Source: Sulfurovum sp.
GTDB taxonomy: Bacteria; Campylobacterota; Campylobacteria; Campylobacterales; Sulfurovaceae
Assembly (NCBI GenBank): GCA_027081115.1
Contig: JALWLD010000012.1
Span: forward strand, 62,001 to 126,000
DNA: 64,000 bases
Reading direction: 5' to 3'
Below, one piece after another: positions 37,045 through 46,421 of this stretch. Within the stretch, counting starts at the first letter, position 1. The number at the start of each line of letters is the position of its first letter. The notes under the pieces are model-generated. The model was given only the letters and a program-made list of their open reading frames with translations, made no database searches and was not told where the DNA came from. Made by a program: the position numbers and the translations under genes.

Positions 37045-40000
37045 CTAATCCCTGCTACTTAATTCATTTGCCAATTTCTTAGCCCCCTTAAAATCAGCCT
37101 TCCCCGTACCAAGTTTAGGCAATTCATCTACTTTATAGTATTCACTAGGGACAAACAAGGGGTTAAATCCAAGCTCTTTTACTTTGGCTTGCAACTCTTT
37201 TACTGCCATATCACCCTCAAGAAGTAACACTAGTTTCTCACCTTTTTTAGCATCTGGAAGAGCTGCTACAGCCACCTGGTCATTTTCGCCAAGGATTGTG
37301 ACTATCTCTCGCTCTACCAGACCTAGACTCACCATCTCTCCTGCTACTTTGGCAAAGCGACTGTAACGGTCTACAATGGTAAGGAAACCATCTTCATCTA
37401 AACGGCCTTTGTCTCCGGTAATATACCAACGTATCCCATCTAATTCTTTGATGACTGATGCTGTCTTTTCCGGGTCTCCGATGTAGCCTTTCATAATCTG
37501 CGTACCACCGATGAGTATCATCCCCTCTTCTCCTGTTTTAAGCTCTTCAAAAGTCTCTGGTTCTACTATCTTAAAACTACTTCCAGGTAGAGGGAGACCT
37601 ACCGTACCCGGCTTATTTCCTACCTGTGCTTTCCAGGAGTCCTGCATAAGGACATCTGGTATATTGACAGAAGCGACCGGCGTGGTCTCAGTTGCACCAT
37701 AGCCCTCATATATCGTACAACCAAACTTCTCTTTAAATGTCTCACGTATCTCATTGGGTAGTTTCTCTGCTCCAGCCACCACAATACGTAGATCTTTAAA
37801 CATCAAAGGATGCAATTTTCTATTTTTGACATAGAGCCTAAAAAATGTTGCTGTAGCAAAAAGCATAGTCGCTTCATAAGTTGCAGCCATTTTACCAATA
37901 CCAAAACCATCCGTAGGGTCAGGATGGCAAGCCACAGGGATACCTTCTACCAAAGGTAGAAGTGTAGTAACAGTCAAACCAAAGGAGTGAAATATTGGCA
38001 GTGTTCCTAACATTACATCTTCATCGCCCGGGTTAAGCAATGTCGTGGTTTGCTTTATATTTCCCATCATGTTTTTATGACTCAAAGCGATCCCCTTAGG
38101 GGTACCTTCACTTCCACTTGAGAAGAGTATGGCCGCAGTATCTTCACTATGACTCTCTTTGACAAAAAAGAGCGACAATAAGGAGGCAGGTAATAGCTTT
38201 ACCCAAACATACATCCAAATACTTTGTATCTTTTTCATCTCCTCGTTTAACGTTTCAAGGTAAATAACCTCTACCTGATCAAGCACACGGCTTAAATCAA
38301 ACCCTTTTGCTTTTAATTTTATGACAAACTGTTTTGATGCTACGATTTTCTTAATATTGGCAATCTCCAAAGCATACAGCAAACTCTCCTCTCCACTGGA
38401 ATAATTGAGGTTTACTACTGTTTTTCCTAAAGTCAATACCGCCATATTGGTCATAGAACCACCCACGGATGTAGGGAGAAGGAGTCCAATATTTTGACTC
38501 TCTTTCAAAAATGATTTTAGGCTTTTTGCTATCATCAAGGTTCCAGCAATAAATTTATGGCCACTTACTTCTATTCCTGTAGAGTCAGCCATACAAAGCT
38601 TGTTCCCTACCTCTTTTGCTACGCTTATCCATGCCTTTTGTAACACAGGTAAATCCTCGGCATACTCCCTCCAACTCAAGACCGAGAGATCAAATACAGC
38701 TTTTTTGATTTCAGAAGCTGTACTATGAATATCCATGACTGTCCCAAAACTTACAGTGATCTCTTTACTCTTTTTACGCTTCATTTTCTGAGAAGCATGA
38801 GAGAAGTTGTCTTCCCACAGCCCCCGTAAATAAAATGGTACAATGATCGCATTGTCCGCTTCTTTGGCCGCTAATTCAAACCCTTTATTAAACACACCCA
38901 AATGTCCATTTCGGGAGAGATGACCTTCTGGGAAAAGGGCCACGGTTTCACCATTGTTTAGTGCTTCTGTCACTTTTTCAAGTGCCCCTCTACTTCCTCT
39001 GCTAGAGATAGGAATTACTTTAAAAAAATCTAAAAATGGTTTTAAGTACCATTTGCTGTAATATCCTCTATCCATCACAAAACGTATCTGTTTGGGATAC
39101 GCAATCTGTAGCATAGCCCAGTCTAAAAAAGAGACATGATTTCCCAAGAGAAGTACACCTTTTTGTGCATCTATATTGCGAAGTCCTTCTACACTTAATT
39201 GATACCTAAACCCTATAATGAAGCGTACCATATAGCGTACCATGGATTGAGGCAGCTTCACAAAAGTATACCCCATACCTAAAAAAGCAATAAGAGACAT
39301 AAGATAAAACAGTGTAGCAGACGAAAGAGAAAAATAGGCGAACAATGCTGTAAGAATAAGAAATACAAACATAAACGTATTTTGCATAAAATTATTCCCC
39401 GCAAGTACTTTCCCCAAGGTCCCAAAAGGAGTGGCAAACTGGATCAATGCATTCAACGGGACAATAAAAAGTCCGGCAAAAAACCCAAATACAAAGAGTG
39501 CCATCCCCAGGGCATAGAGATTCTCCAAAGAGGGAATAAGATAAAGAGAAAAGGCTATACCCATTGCACCTATGGGGATAATACCTGTCTCTATATAGTT
39601 TTTACTGACACGGCCTGCAAAAAGGGAACCTATAATAATCCCTATACCTGAAAAGGCTAAGAGCAATTGTGCCGTTACCGTATTGGTAATACCAAGATGT
39701 CCTTTGAGATAATCCCCAAAAATAGCAACAACCACTTGCGAGATACCCCAAAAAATACTCAAACCAATAATACTAAGCCATACAGGTCTATTCTCTTTGA
39801 TTACTGCTATGTTACTTTTGAGGTAAGAGAGGTTTTTATACTGTTTAACTTCAAACCCTGATTGCTCTTTGAAACTAACTGCTTTAAACTGTTTAACTAA
39901 GCGTTTTGCTAATATATACTCAACAATACTGGCACCTATTAGCAGATATCCCACAGGAGCAATATAGGACAATATTTCAGAAGGGATCATACTTCGATCC

Positions 40001-40500
40001 TGCAAAAGATGTTCGAAAAATATCGAATAAACCACTGCACCAACCAAAATAGAGACAATTGTGATGGCTTGCACTAACGCATTGGCCTCTGCCAACTTCT
40101 CATTTCCTGTCATCTCTTTGATCAAACCATATTTTGCAGGAGAGTAGATGGCACTCTGTGCCGCCAGTACAAAGGTAAGACCAAATGCAAACCAAAACCA
40201 TCCCATATAATAAGAAAACAGTATCAATATAGTAATGACTACTGCCAAACCTGATGCATACTCGATAATCTTTGTTTTAGGGTATCTGTCAGCAATATAT
40301 CCTGCAGGGGAAAAAAGGAAAATAAAAGGCAGAAGGATCAAAGCATTGACAATAGCGGTCAAGATAATGAGCTCAGGTCCTTCATAAGCTTTAAAAATCG
40401 TATTTTGTAAAATGATTTTATGCCCAAGATCTGTCATGGCATTAAGAAAGATAATCAATATATAAGGTGTAAACCCCGAAACTTTAAAGAGTTGCTTCAT
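37045..40500 (-). CDS. Three-domain LplT-PlsC-Aas fusion: lysophospholipid transporter, acyltransferase and acyl-ACP synthetase
   Basis: 1151 residues. Residues 1 to about 410 are a 12-helix MFS transporter like LplT. Residues about 430-620 are a PlsC acyltransferase with NHVSFLD (HX4D) and FPEGHLSRNG. Residues about 650-1150 are an AMP-forming acyl ligase: ILFSSGSEGTPKGIALSHKN, YGATETTPV, TGDKGRLDEDGF and the catalytic Lys in LGTGKADF. Together it could import lysophospholipid and re-acylate it, as LplT and Aas do separately in Escherichia coli. It begins directly at the end of the MerR gene. Confidence 0.93.
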   Translation of the reverse strand: MKQLFKVSGFTPYILIIFLNAMTDLGHKIILQNTIFKAYEGPELIILTAIVNALILLPFIFLFSPAGYIADRYPKTKIIEYASGLAVVITILILFSYYMGWFWFAFGLTFVLAAQSAIYSPAKYGLIKEMTGNEKLAEANALVQAITIVSILVGAVVYSIFFEHLLQDRSMIPSEILSYIAPVGYLLIGASIVEYILAKRLVKQFKAVSFKEQSGFEVKQYKNLSYLKSNIAVIKENRPVWLSIIGLSIFWGISQVVVAIFGDYLKGHLGITNTVTAQLLLAFSGIGIIIGSLFAGRVSKNYIETGIIPIGAMGIAFSLYLIPSLENLYALGMALFVFGFFAGLFIVPLNALIQFATPFGTLGKVLAGNNFMQNTFMFVFLILTALFAYFSLSSATLFYLMSLIAFLGMGYTFVKLPQSMVRYMVRFIIGFRYQLSVEGLRNIDAQKGVLLLGNHVSFLDWAMLQIAYPKQIRFVMDRGYYSKWYLKPFLDFFKVIPISSRGSRGALEKVTEALNNGETVALFPEGHLSRNGHLGVFNKGFELAAKEADNAIIVPFYLRGLWEDNFSHASQKMKRKKSKEITVSFGTVMDIHSTASEIKKAVFDLSVLSWREYAEDLPVLQKAWISVAKEVGNKLCMADSTGIEVSGHKFIAGTLMIAKSLKSFLKESQNIGLLLPTSVGGSMTNMAVLTLGKTVVNLNYSSGEESLLYALEIANIKKIVASKQFVIKLKAKGFDLSRVLDQVEVIYLETLNEEMKKIQSIWMYVWVKLLPASLLSLFFVKESHSEDTAAILFSSGSEGTPKGIALSHKNMMGNIKQTTTLLNPGDEDVMLGTLPIFHSFGLTVTTLLPLVEGIPVACHPDPTDGFGIGKMAATYEATMLFATATFFRLYVKNRKLHPLMFKDLRIVVAGAEKLPNEIRETFKEKFGCTIYEGYGATETTPVASVNIPDVLMQDSWKAQVGNKPGTVGLPLPGSSFKIVEPETFEELKTGEEGMILIGGTQIMKGYIGDPEKTASVIKELDGIRWYITGDKGRLDEDGFLTIVDRYSRFAKVAGEMVSLGLVEREIVTILGENDQVAVAALPDAKKGEKLVLLLEGDMAVKELQAKVKELGFNPLFVPSEYYKVDELPKLGTGKADFKGAKKLANELSSRD

Positions 40501-41163
40501 CTAAAGATCCTTCCTAATGTTGTTATGATGTGCTTCTACAGTATGCATATTGAAAATATATGGCTTTAAAGTAAGCACTAGATCAAAAAGAAGTTCATAG
40601 CGTGTATCAAGGGAGGATTCATTACTTTTAAGCAGTTTGGAACCTACTGCATTCTCTTTTTCTGCCAAAACCTTTGCATCTGCCACATAGGCATCAAGCA
40701 AAGAACAATCCAAACCAAGCGCATTGGCTCGCATCAGAATCTCTGCAACTTCAAGCTCTTTACTGGAGAAACCTTTTGCATGTTCAAAGAGATATCCTTT
40801 TTTTCGATACATTTCAAATGTCTCTTCATCCATACTTAGTAACTCTAAAAATTCAGATTTACTATACCATTGATTATCTCTGGCTCCAGAAATAAGTTCA
40901 AGGGAACGTACCATCATCTCAAAACTGTCATCAAAATCAAAATGGTTATTTTGAAAAATACTTTTTATTTCTGAGATTGAATAGGAGAAATTATGTTGTA
41001 GATATTTGATAAATTTAAGTATGGGAACACAACGCTCATCATAAAGGTGTACATTTGGTTTTGGTTTGGAAGGTTCAGGGAGAAGCCCCTCTTTGATATA
41101 GTAAAGTATCGTAGATTTACTTTCATCACTAAGAGACATAAGCTCTTTCATTTTATATGCCAT
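40501..41163 (-). CDS. MerR family transcriptional regulator
   Basis: 220 residues. The N-terminal winged helix MKELMSLSDESKSTILYYI and the DERCVPILKFIKYLQ segment are MerR type; the remaining 140 residues are helical with no metal-binding Cys pair, so the effector is probably organic, perhaps a lipid or acyl group given its target. It is first in an operon with the LplT-PlsC-Aas fusion (no gap) and the DUF2339 gene. A 27-bp dyad at 41211-41237 overlaps the place of its -35 box and is the likely operator. Confidence 0.85.
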   Translation of the reverse strand: MAYKMKELMSLSDESKSTILYYIKEGLLPEPSKPKPNVHLYDERCVPILKFIKYLQHNFSYSISEIKSIFQNNHFDFDDSFEMMVRSLELISGARDNQWYSKSEFLELLSMDEETFEMYRKKGYLFEHAKGFSSKELEVAEILMRANALGLDCSLLDAYVADAKVLAEKENAVGSKLLKSNESSLDTRYELLFDLVLTLKPYIFNMHTVEAHHNNIRKDL

Positions 41164-41210
41164 TACTAATCCTCATGTTGTATTAGTAACAGTATAAAAC
41201 ATTTAAGCTT

Positions 41211-41237
41211 AAAGTGTAGAGTGACACTTTACACTTT
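41211..41237 (-). promoter_or_regulatory. Dyad operator and promoter of the merR lipid unit
   Basis: AAAGTGTA (41211-41218) and TACACTTT (41230-41237) form a perfect 8-bp inverted repeat around an 11-base centre. On the minus strand TATACT (41196-41191) is a -10, and the dyad covers the -35 position, the usual site of MerR action. The plus strand reads into a T-run, so a terminator is the other reading, but no plus-strand gene ends there. Confidence 0.45.
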
Positions 41238-41247
41238 TTTATTTTCT

Positions 41248-42282
41248 CTACTCTTGCATTTCACTTTCATCTACGGTAAGACTATCACCAAATCCCAATG
41301 CTTCTTTAATCTTACTTTCAATCTCAGCCATCATTTCAGGATTCTCTTTTATGGTAATTTTTGCATTCTCTTTACCTTGTCCAAGCTTTTCCGTCCCATA
41401 AGAGAACCATGCACCAGACTTGTCAACAATATCCATCTTGACACCATAATCGATAAGCTCTCCTACATAAGAGATCCCCTCACCAAACATAATGTCAAAT
41501 TCTGCCTGTCTAAATGGTGGCGCCACTTTATTTTTCACAACTTTTGCTTTCACGCGGTTACCAATGCTTGACTCACCTGCTTTAAGTGTAGCAATTCGTC
41601 TGACGTCAATACGCACAGAACAGTAAAACTTCAATGCATTACCCCCAGTTGTCGTCTCAGGAGAACCATACCCCATCGTACCAATCTTCATACGAATCTG
41701 GTTAATAAAGATCACTGTAGTATTGGTCTTATGTAAAATAGCAGTCAATTTACGAAGTGCCTGAGACATAAGTCTTGCCTGAAGTCCCACATGCGTATCA
41801 CCCATGTCTCCTTCGATTTCAGACTTTGGTGTTAAGGCAGCAACAGAATCCACCACGATAAGATCAACTGCACCGGAACGTGTCAATGTTTCAAGTACAT
41901 CCAACGCCTGCTCTCCAAAATCTGGCTGAGAAACCAAAAGATTATCAGTATCCACTCCTAAGTTTTTTGCATAAACCACATCCAATGCATGCTCTGCATC
42001 AATAAAGGCACAAACCATCTCTTTTTTCTGAGCAGAGGCAATTGTCTGTAAAGCCAAAGTTGTCTTACCAGAAGACTCTGGTCCATAGATCTCAACAATA
42101 CGTCCTTGAGGAATACCACCAATTCCCAAAGCCATATCTAAACCAAGTGATCCCGTAGAGATAGATTCAATGGGTTCAAACTCTTTATCTCCCAGTCTCA
42201 TCAACGTTCCTTTACCAAACGTTTTATCTATCTGCTTGATTGCCATATCTAGTGCTTTTTGTTTGTTTGCATCCATTGCCAT
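41248..42282 (-). CDS. recA: Recombinase RecA
   Basis: 344 residues from ATG 42282 ([15 protein letters not shown]), preceded by AAGGA at 7 bases; ATG 42288 and 42315 are possible longer starts. Walker A is GPESSGKTT, loop L1 [16 protein letters not shown] and L2 [11 protein letters not shown] are intact, and the C-terminus is acidic. It catalyses strand exchange in repair and recombination. It diverges from mqnD and is followed by the merR lipid unit. Confidence 0.98.
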   Translation of the reverse strand: MAMDANKQKALDMAIKQIDKTFGKGTLMRLGDKEFEPIESISTGSLGLDMALGIGGIPQGRIVEIYGPESSGKTTLALQTIASAQKKEMVCAFIDAEHALDVVYAKNLGVDTDNLLVSQPDFGEQALDVLETLTRSGAVDLIVVDSVAALTPKSEIEGDMGDTHVGLQARLMSQALRKLTAILHKTNTTVIFINQIRMKIGTMGYGSPETTTGGNALKFYCSVRIDVRRIATLKAGESSIGNRVKAKVVKNKVAPPFRQAEFDIMFGEGISYVGELIDYGVKMDIVDKSGAWFSYGTEKLGQGKENAKITIKENPEMMAEIESKIKEALGFGDSLTVDESEMQE

Positions 42283-42438
42283 TGTCATATCCTTAACCTT
42301 ATATATTGAAATCATTTTACCTAAAAAACTAAAGTTTACTTAGTCATAGTCGCAGTTTAATAGAAATTTAAAATAATGTGGAAAAATATGTCATATTGTC
42401 ATATTTTTATGTAAATTTCTTTTTTTAGTGCCTTATGC

Positions 42439-42444
42439 TAAAAT
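42439..42444 (+). promoter_or_regulatory. Extended -10 element of mqnD-murB
   Basis: TATGCTAAAAT, an extended -10 (TGC before TAAAAT), lies 29 bp before the mqnD ATG in the recA-mqnD divergent region. The -35 is not distinct. The same 155-bp gap holds a tandem TGTCATAT repeat near 42390-42407 whose meaning I cannot tell. Confidence 0.45.
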
Positions 42445-42472
42445 ACATCTCAATTCACAATAAAGAGTTCTT

Positions 42473-43339
42473 ATGCCAAAAACCATTCAACTAGCCCACT
42501 CTCCAGATGCTGATGATATTTTTATGTATTTTGCAATTAAATTTGGCTGGGTAGATACCAAAGGCTATACATTTGACAATATTGGTTTAGATATTGAGAC
42601 CCTGAATGTTGAAGCGATGAAAGGGACCTATGATGTCTCTGCCATCTCTTTTGGTATGTATCCTCTCATCAAAGAGGAATATGCCCTACTTCGCACAGCA
42701 GTCAGTTTTGGGGAAGGATATGGACCAAAACTTATCAGACGCAAAGAGAGCAAATTAAAACGTAACTTTAAGGTAGCTCTTTCAGGTAAATACACCACCA
42801 ATGCTATGCTCTTTCAACTCTATTACCCTAATGCAAGACCTGTCTATATGGATTTTCTTGAGATAGAAGAAGCCGTTGTTTCAGGAAAAGTAGATGCTGG
42901 TGTACTTATCCATGAATCAATCTTGGATTTTGATGAGAGTCTTGAAGTAGAAAAGGAGATATGGGATATATGGGTTGAGCTTGCAGGAGAAGGCCTTCCT
43001 TTGCCTCTTGGAGGGATGGCCATACGAAGAAGCCTGCCTCTAACAACAGCCATTGATATTGAAAATATACTTATAGATGGTGTCAAGGTTGCCAATGAGA
43101 AAAAAGAGGCACTCTGTAGCAAACTGGAAGCCGACAACCTTGTGCGTATTTCTGATAAAATGCTAACTAAATACCTTGATATGTATGCTTCGGATGAATC
43201 CGTAGAGCTCTCCACACTTCAACTAAAAGCACTTGACAGACTCTATGAAATAGGTTTTAAACATGGTTTATTTGATACTCCGATGAAAACAGAAGAATAC
43301 CTTATTCCTAAAGAGTATGAAACACTCAGGAACAGTTAA
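42473..43339 (+). CDS. mqnD: 1,4-dihydroxy-6-naphthoate synthase
   Basis: 288 residues of the periplasmic-binding-protein fold used by MqnA and MqnD. MqnD features are LAHSPDADDIFMYFAI at the N-terminus, YDVSAISFGMYPLI, GYGPKLIRR and LPLGGMAIRR. It acts on cyclic dehypoxanthine futalosine in the futalosine route to menaquinone, the route used by Campylobacterota. It runs directly into murB with no gap, so the two genes are cotranscribed. Confidence 0.93.
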   Translation: MPKTIQLAHSPDADDIFMYFAIKFGWVDTKGYTFDNIGLDIETLNVEAMKGTYDVSAISFGMYPLIKEEYALLRTAVSFGEGYGPKLIRRKESKLKRNFKVALSGKYTTNAMLFQLYYPNARPVYMDFLEIEEAVVSGKVDAGVLIHESILDFDESLEVEKEIWDIWVELAGEGLPLPLGGMAIRRSLPLTTAIDIENILIDGVKVANEKKEALCSKLEADNLVRISDKMLTKYLDMYASDESVELSTLQLKALDRLYEIGFKHGLFDTPMKTEEYLIPKEYETLRNS

Positions 43340-44116
43340 ATGTTTTTTAAAGAGATCGACTTTTCCAAATATACAAGTATTAAAGTAGGTCAACCGACAG
43401 AAGTACTGATAATAGAAAAAGATGATGAAATTCCTCAAGACAGATATCTTATTGGTGCGGCCAATAACCTTCTTGTCTCTCCCAACCCTCCCCCTCTTAT
43501 GATGCTCAGTAAAGATTTTGCCTATATTGAAGAAAGAGAGATGATGCTGATTATTGGAGCAGCTATGCCTACGGGTCGTATAGTCTCTTATGCCAAGAAG
43601 CATGATATTGCCGGTTTTGAATTTTGTGCCAAACTCCCTGGGACATTAGGTGGAATGCTGGCAATGAATGCAGGGGTAAAAACCTATGAAATCTTTAATA
43701 TTCTACATAGTATAAAAATTGAGGGAGAGTGGGTAAACAAAGAAGATATAGCATTTGGCTACCGCTTTGCAAAACTAAATGGAGTTGCCACTGCTGCCAA
43801 ATTTAAAATTAAAAGAGGCTTTGACCAAACACTTCTAGATAGCCTCTTAGCCTTACGCTCCAACCAACCACATGACCCCAGTGCCGGTTCAGCTTTTAAA
43901 AATCCAAAAGACGATCATGCCGGCAGACTGATAGAAGCTGTAGGCTTAAAGGGCTATACACAAGGGGGGATGTCCTGGAGTAAAGTACATGCAAATTTCT
44001 TAGTAAATCTTGGAGGGGGTACATTCGAAGAGGCTAAATATATGATTGACTTAGCAAAAGAGAGGGTATTTAAAACGTTTGGCATTGAGCTAAAAGAGGA
44101 AATAAAGATCCTCTAA
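43340..44116 (+). CDS. murB: UDP-N-acetylmuramate dehydrogenase
   Basis: 258 residues, the short form found in Campylobacterota. FAD-binding landmarks GAANNLLVSP and FCAKLPGTLGGMLAMNAGVK are present, GYRFAKLNG includes the usual YR pair, and the catalytic Ser is in PSAGSAFKNP near residue 192, followed by QGGMSWSKVHANFLVN. It reduces the enolpyruvyl group to make UDP-MurNAc for peptidoglycan. Begins at the base after the mqnD stop. Confidence 0.95.
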   Translation: MFFKEIDFSKYTSIKVGQPTEVLIIEKDDEIPQDRYLIGAANNLLVSPNPPPLMMLSKDFAYIEEREMMLIIGAAMPTGRIVSYAKKHDIAGFEFCAKLPGTLGGMLAMNAGVKTYEIFNILHSIKIEGEWVNKEDIAFGYRFAKLNGVATAAKFKIKRGFDQTLLDSLLALRSNQPHDPSAGSAFKNPKDDHAGRLIEAVGLKGYTQGGMSWSKVHANFLVNLGGGTFEEAKYMIDLAKERVFKTFGIELKEEIKIL

Positions 44117-44137
44117 ATAGCACAACATTTTTAAGTT

Positions 44138-44626
44138 TTACTTATCGATACCTGTACAACGAACACATCTAATATAGTTTGTTTCACGTTTATTTCTTTT
44201 ATATCTATATGCATCTGCAGGATAAACTACGTAATATTTACCTTTTGATGTTGGGGTGGATGTCCAAAAGTCTTTGTCAGTACCGTAGGTAAACACATCC
44301 CCCTCAATTCTATGTACGTGCTGTAATTCATCTGATGTTGGTAGTCTCCAGTCAGAGTATCCTGCATAATACAAAGAACGACAGTAATTAACGGCATGAT
44401 TCCATGTCCCTGCTTTCCCAGCATTATGAGAACGTGCAACTGCACCTGCTTCAGCATCTGTATAGAGTTGATCTTGCCACATAAGATTCACATCTCGTTC
44501 AATATATGTTAAATCTTCATGACATACTTTGCCCGCTGCAACAGGTTCAATTGTTGAAAGATTGCCCCCGGCTACTAGAAATGCTGTTGACAATGCCATC
44601 CATAACGTTAAAACGCTTTTTTTCAT
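44138..44626 (-). CDS. Secreted DUF1566-type protein
   Basis: 162 residues from ATG 44626, preceded by AAGGAG. A signal peptide covers residues 1-20. The core shows LMWQD, WNHAVNYCRSLYYAGYSDWRLPTSDEL and DFWTSTPTSKGKYYVV (key piece SDWRLPTSDELQH), the pattern of DUF1566/Lcl proteins, and ends in two Cys (CVRCTG). Members are surface or periplasmic proteins related to C-type lectin folds; the role is unknown. It converges on murB with 21 bases between. Confidence 0.82.
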   Translation of the reverse strand: MKKSVLTLWMALSTAFLVAGGNLSTIEPVAAGKVCHEDLTYIERDVNLMWQDQLYTDAEAGAVARSHNAGKAGTWNHAVNYCRSLYYAGYSDWRLPTSDELQHVHRIEGDVFTYGTDKDFWTSTPTSKGKYYVVYPADAYRYKRNKRETNYIRCVRCTGIDK

Positions 44627-44734
44627 TGATTTCTCCTTGTTGTCCAATATTATTCAATATGATAATATAACATTTATCAATCTAAGCTAAAAAAATAGTA
44701 TTTCTTTTGTATTATTCAAAATTATATACAAAAG

Positions 44735-45319
44735 TTATGGATGGATGTCTATCTTTACCCCATTTTGTACAGATCTCCACAGTTGTGCCATCGCCTTATT
44801 GGAGACTGCCATACATCCTTCTGTCCAGTCATGAGAGAGCGTATAACTATCTCCTCGACCATCTGCATTCCATTTTGGCTGTCCGTGTATGGTAATATAC
44901 CCTCCTGGTTTCATCCCCTTTGCTCTTGCTTCTGCTATATCTTTTGCATTAGGGTAAGAGATCATTAATGAACGATACAATCTTGGGTCACACTTTTTTC
45001 GTACAATACGATAAGAGCCCTCAGGTGTTTTGTAATCACCTGCACATACCTTATCTCCTTTGTCACAGTTCTTGCCCATAGAGATACGGAACTCATGGAC
45101 TTTTTTACCATTTCTATAAGTATAGAGTCGTCTCTTTTTCTTATAGACTACTATCTTGTCTATTTTTGATGAAGGATCAATCTCTGAACCGCGAGAGAGA
45201 CTCTGACGACACTCTTTTACTGCATACGGTGTTTTATCCAGTTTCCCAAAAGAGGGCTCTCCACATCCACTTAGGATATACCCCAAAATTACGATTGCCA
45301 AACCTATTATATATTTCAT
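44735..45319 (-). CDS. L,D-transpeptidase lipoprotein (YkuD family)
   Basis: 194 residues. The lipobox ILSGC gives a lipid-anchored Cys near residue 19. The YkuD domain shows KIVVYKKKRRLYTYR at the start, GDYKTPEGSYRI, YITIHGQP and the catalytic Cys in DWTEGCMAVSN near residue 170. It resembles the ErfK/YafK branch. It is a close paralogue of the protein at 45743, sharing domain order and the DRYS/DPRLYRSLMISYP-type segment. AAAGGAG precedes the ATG. Third gene of the tandem set. Confidence 0.9.
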   Translation of the reverse strand: MKYIIGLAIVILGYILSGCGEPSFGKLDKTPYAVKECRQSLSRGSEIDPSSKIDKIVVYKKKRRLYTYRNGKKVHEFRISMGKNCDKGDKVCAGDYKTPEGSYRIVRKKCDPRLYRSLMISYPNAKDIAEARAKGMKPGGYITIHGQPKWNADGRGDSYTLSHDWTEGCMAVSNKAMAQLWRSVQNGVKIDIHP

Positions 45320-45342
45320 TTTTTCTCCTTTTTATTTGTGGG

Positions 45343-45735
45343 TTAACCCCAATCTTCCTGTGCCCTTTTGGCTTTATGTTTATCTTTTTTATAAGATGTA
45401 CCGTTCTTTAACTTTTGTAACCGGTTTAGGTTACTCATCTCCGCATCACGAAGATCATTAAAGGCGTTATCGCTAAATTCCTCTACACAGCAGGTTTGCT
45501 GATAGATACGCTCAATATAATTCTTCAATTGCTGATGATATTCTGAATCTAGTTGTACCGCCTCTTTTTCATCAAACTTCTTTTTTAACTGTATGAACTT
45601 GTTTCGAAATGATTCTGAAGAGACAGAATCATCACGATACATTCGAAAAAGATTTTTACTGACTTTTTCAAGTTCTGTAATATACTTTTGACGGTTAAAT
45701 TTATCAATCTGTTTTTGTGTGTATCTAATAAACAT
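45343..45735 (-). CDS. Hypothetical helical protein between two L,D-transpeptidases
   Basis: 130 residues, charged and helical, with no signal peptide or membrane segment. It has a CC pair (QQTCCVEEF, near 85) and a Lys-rich end. It lies seven bases after one transpeptidase gene and 23 bases before the other, clearly in the same operon. I do not recognise it. Confidence 0.65.
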   Translation of the reverse strand: MFIRYTQKQIDKFNRQKYITELEKVSKNLFRMYRDDSVSSESFRNKFIQLKKKFDEKEAVQLDSEYHQQLKNYIERIYQQTCCVEEFSDNAFNDLRDAEMSNLNRLQKLKNGTSYKKDKHKAKRAQEDWG

Positions 45736-45742
45736 CCTTTCT

Positions 45743-46318
45743 CTATTTGATAGTCACAGGTACACCTTCACGTACCGCATACCATAACTGGTTCATTGCA
45801 GAATTTGTTACAGCCACACAGCCTTGTGTCCAGTTACGTGCAAGGGTATAGTCATCACCTTTACCATCTGCATTCCAGGTTGGTTGCGCGTGAATCGTGA
45901 TGTCTCCACCTGGGTTCACACCTCTTGCCGCAGCACGTGCTTTATCTTGCGGTCTGGGGTAAGAGATACAAAGAGAACGATAATATTTGGGGGAGCAAAG
46001 TTTACGATGTATCCAAAACTGCCCTTCAGGTGTTCGATTATCACCTTTTTTAACTTTATGCCCTACAGGATTTTTTCCTAGAGAGACAGGGAAAATGGCT
46101 GAGACCTTATTGCCTTTATAAAGATACATTTTACGCTCTTTTTTAATCACTACAATACGATCTATTTTTTCAGCTTCAAGAAAATCTTCTGCTTCGAGCA
46201 TCTCTTGTTTACACTCTTTTAGAGAATATCTATCTCCATTGACATCAGGACTACAGCCCGTCATAAAGGGAATAATAAGTAAAAGTATAAAAGTTAGTGT
46301 TTTTTGATACATAGTCAT
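45743..46318 (-). CDS. L,D-transpeptidase lipoprotein (YkuD family)
   Basis: 191 residues with the lipobox FMTGC near residue 22. The catalytic region is ITIHAQPTWNADGKG and NWTQGCVAVTN near residue 170. KIDRIVVIKKERKMYLYKG, GDNRTPEGQFWIH and YYRSLCISYPRPQD match the paralogue at 44735, so the pair arose by duplication. No clear RBS before the ATG; a second ATG two codons on is an alternative. First gene of the three-gene set. Confidence 0.9.
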   Translation of the reverse strand: MTMYQKTLTFILLLIIPFMTGCSPDVNGDRYSLKECKQEMLEAEDFLEAEKIDRIVVIKKERKMYLYKGNKVSAIFPVSLGKNPVGHKVKKGDNRTPEGQFWIHRKLCSPKYYRSLCISYPRPQDKARAAARGVNPGGDITIHAQPTWNADGKGDDYTLARNWTQGCVAVTNSAMNQLWYAVREGVPVTIK

Positions 46319-46388
46319 AGATTGATTGTAACAAAAATCAAATTAAAAATGAAGATAAATAGGAGGGATTAAAGAAAAAGAGAGAAAA

Positions 46389-46413
46389 TTCAAAACCCTT
46401 TCAGGGTTTTGAA
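46389..46413 (-). terminator. Rho-independent terminator of tpx
   Basis: TTCAAAACCCT and AGGGTTTTGAA pair over 11 bp around a 3-base loop, 9 bases after the tpx stop. On the minus strand the stem is followed by TTTTCTCTCTTTTTC, a good U-rich tail. Confidence 0.85.
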
Positions 46414-46421
46414 TAGATTAC

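Noticed and set aside
42384-42410. Tandem TGTCATAT repeat before recA as an SOS box
   Set aside because: No LexA-type palindrome, and Campylobacterota lack LexA; only two units.
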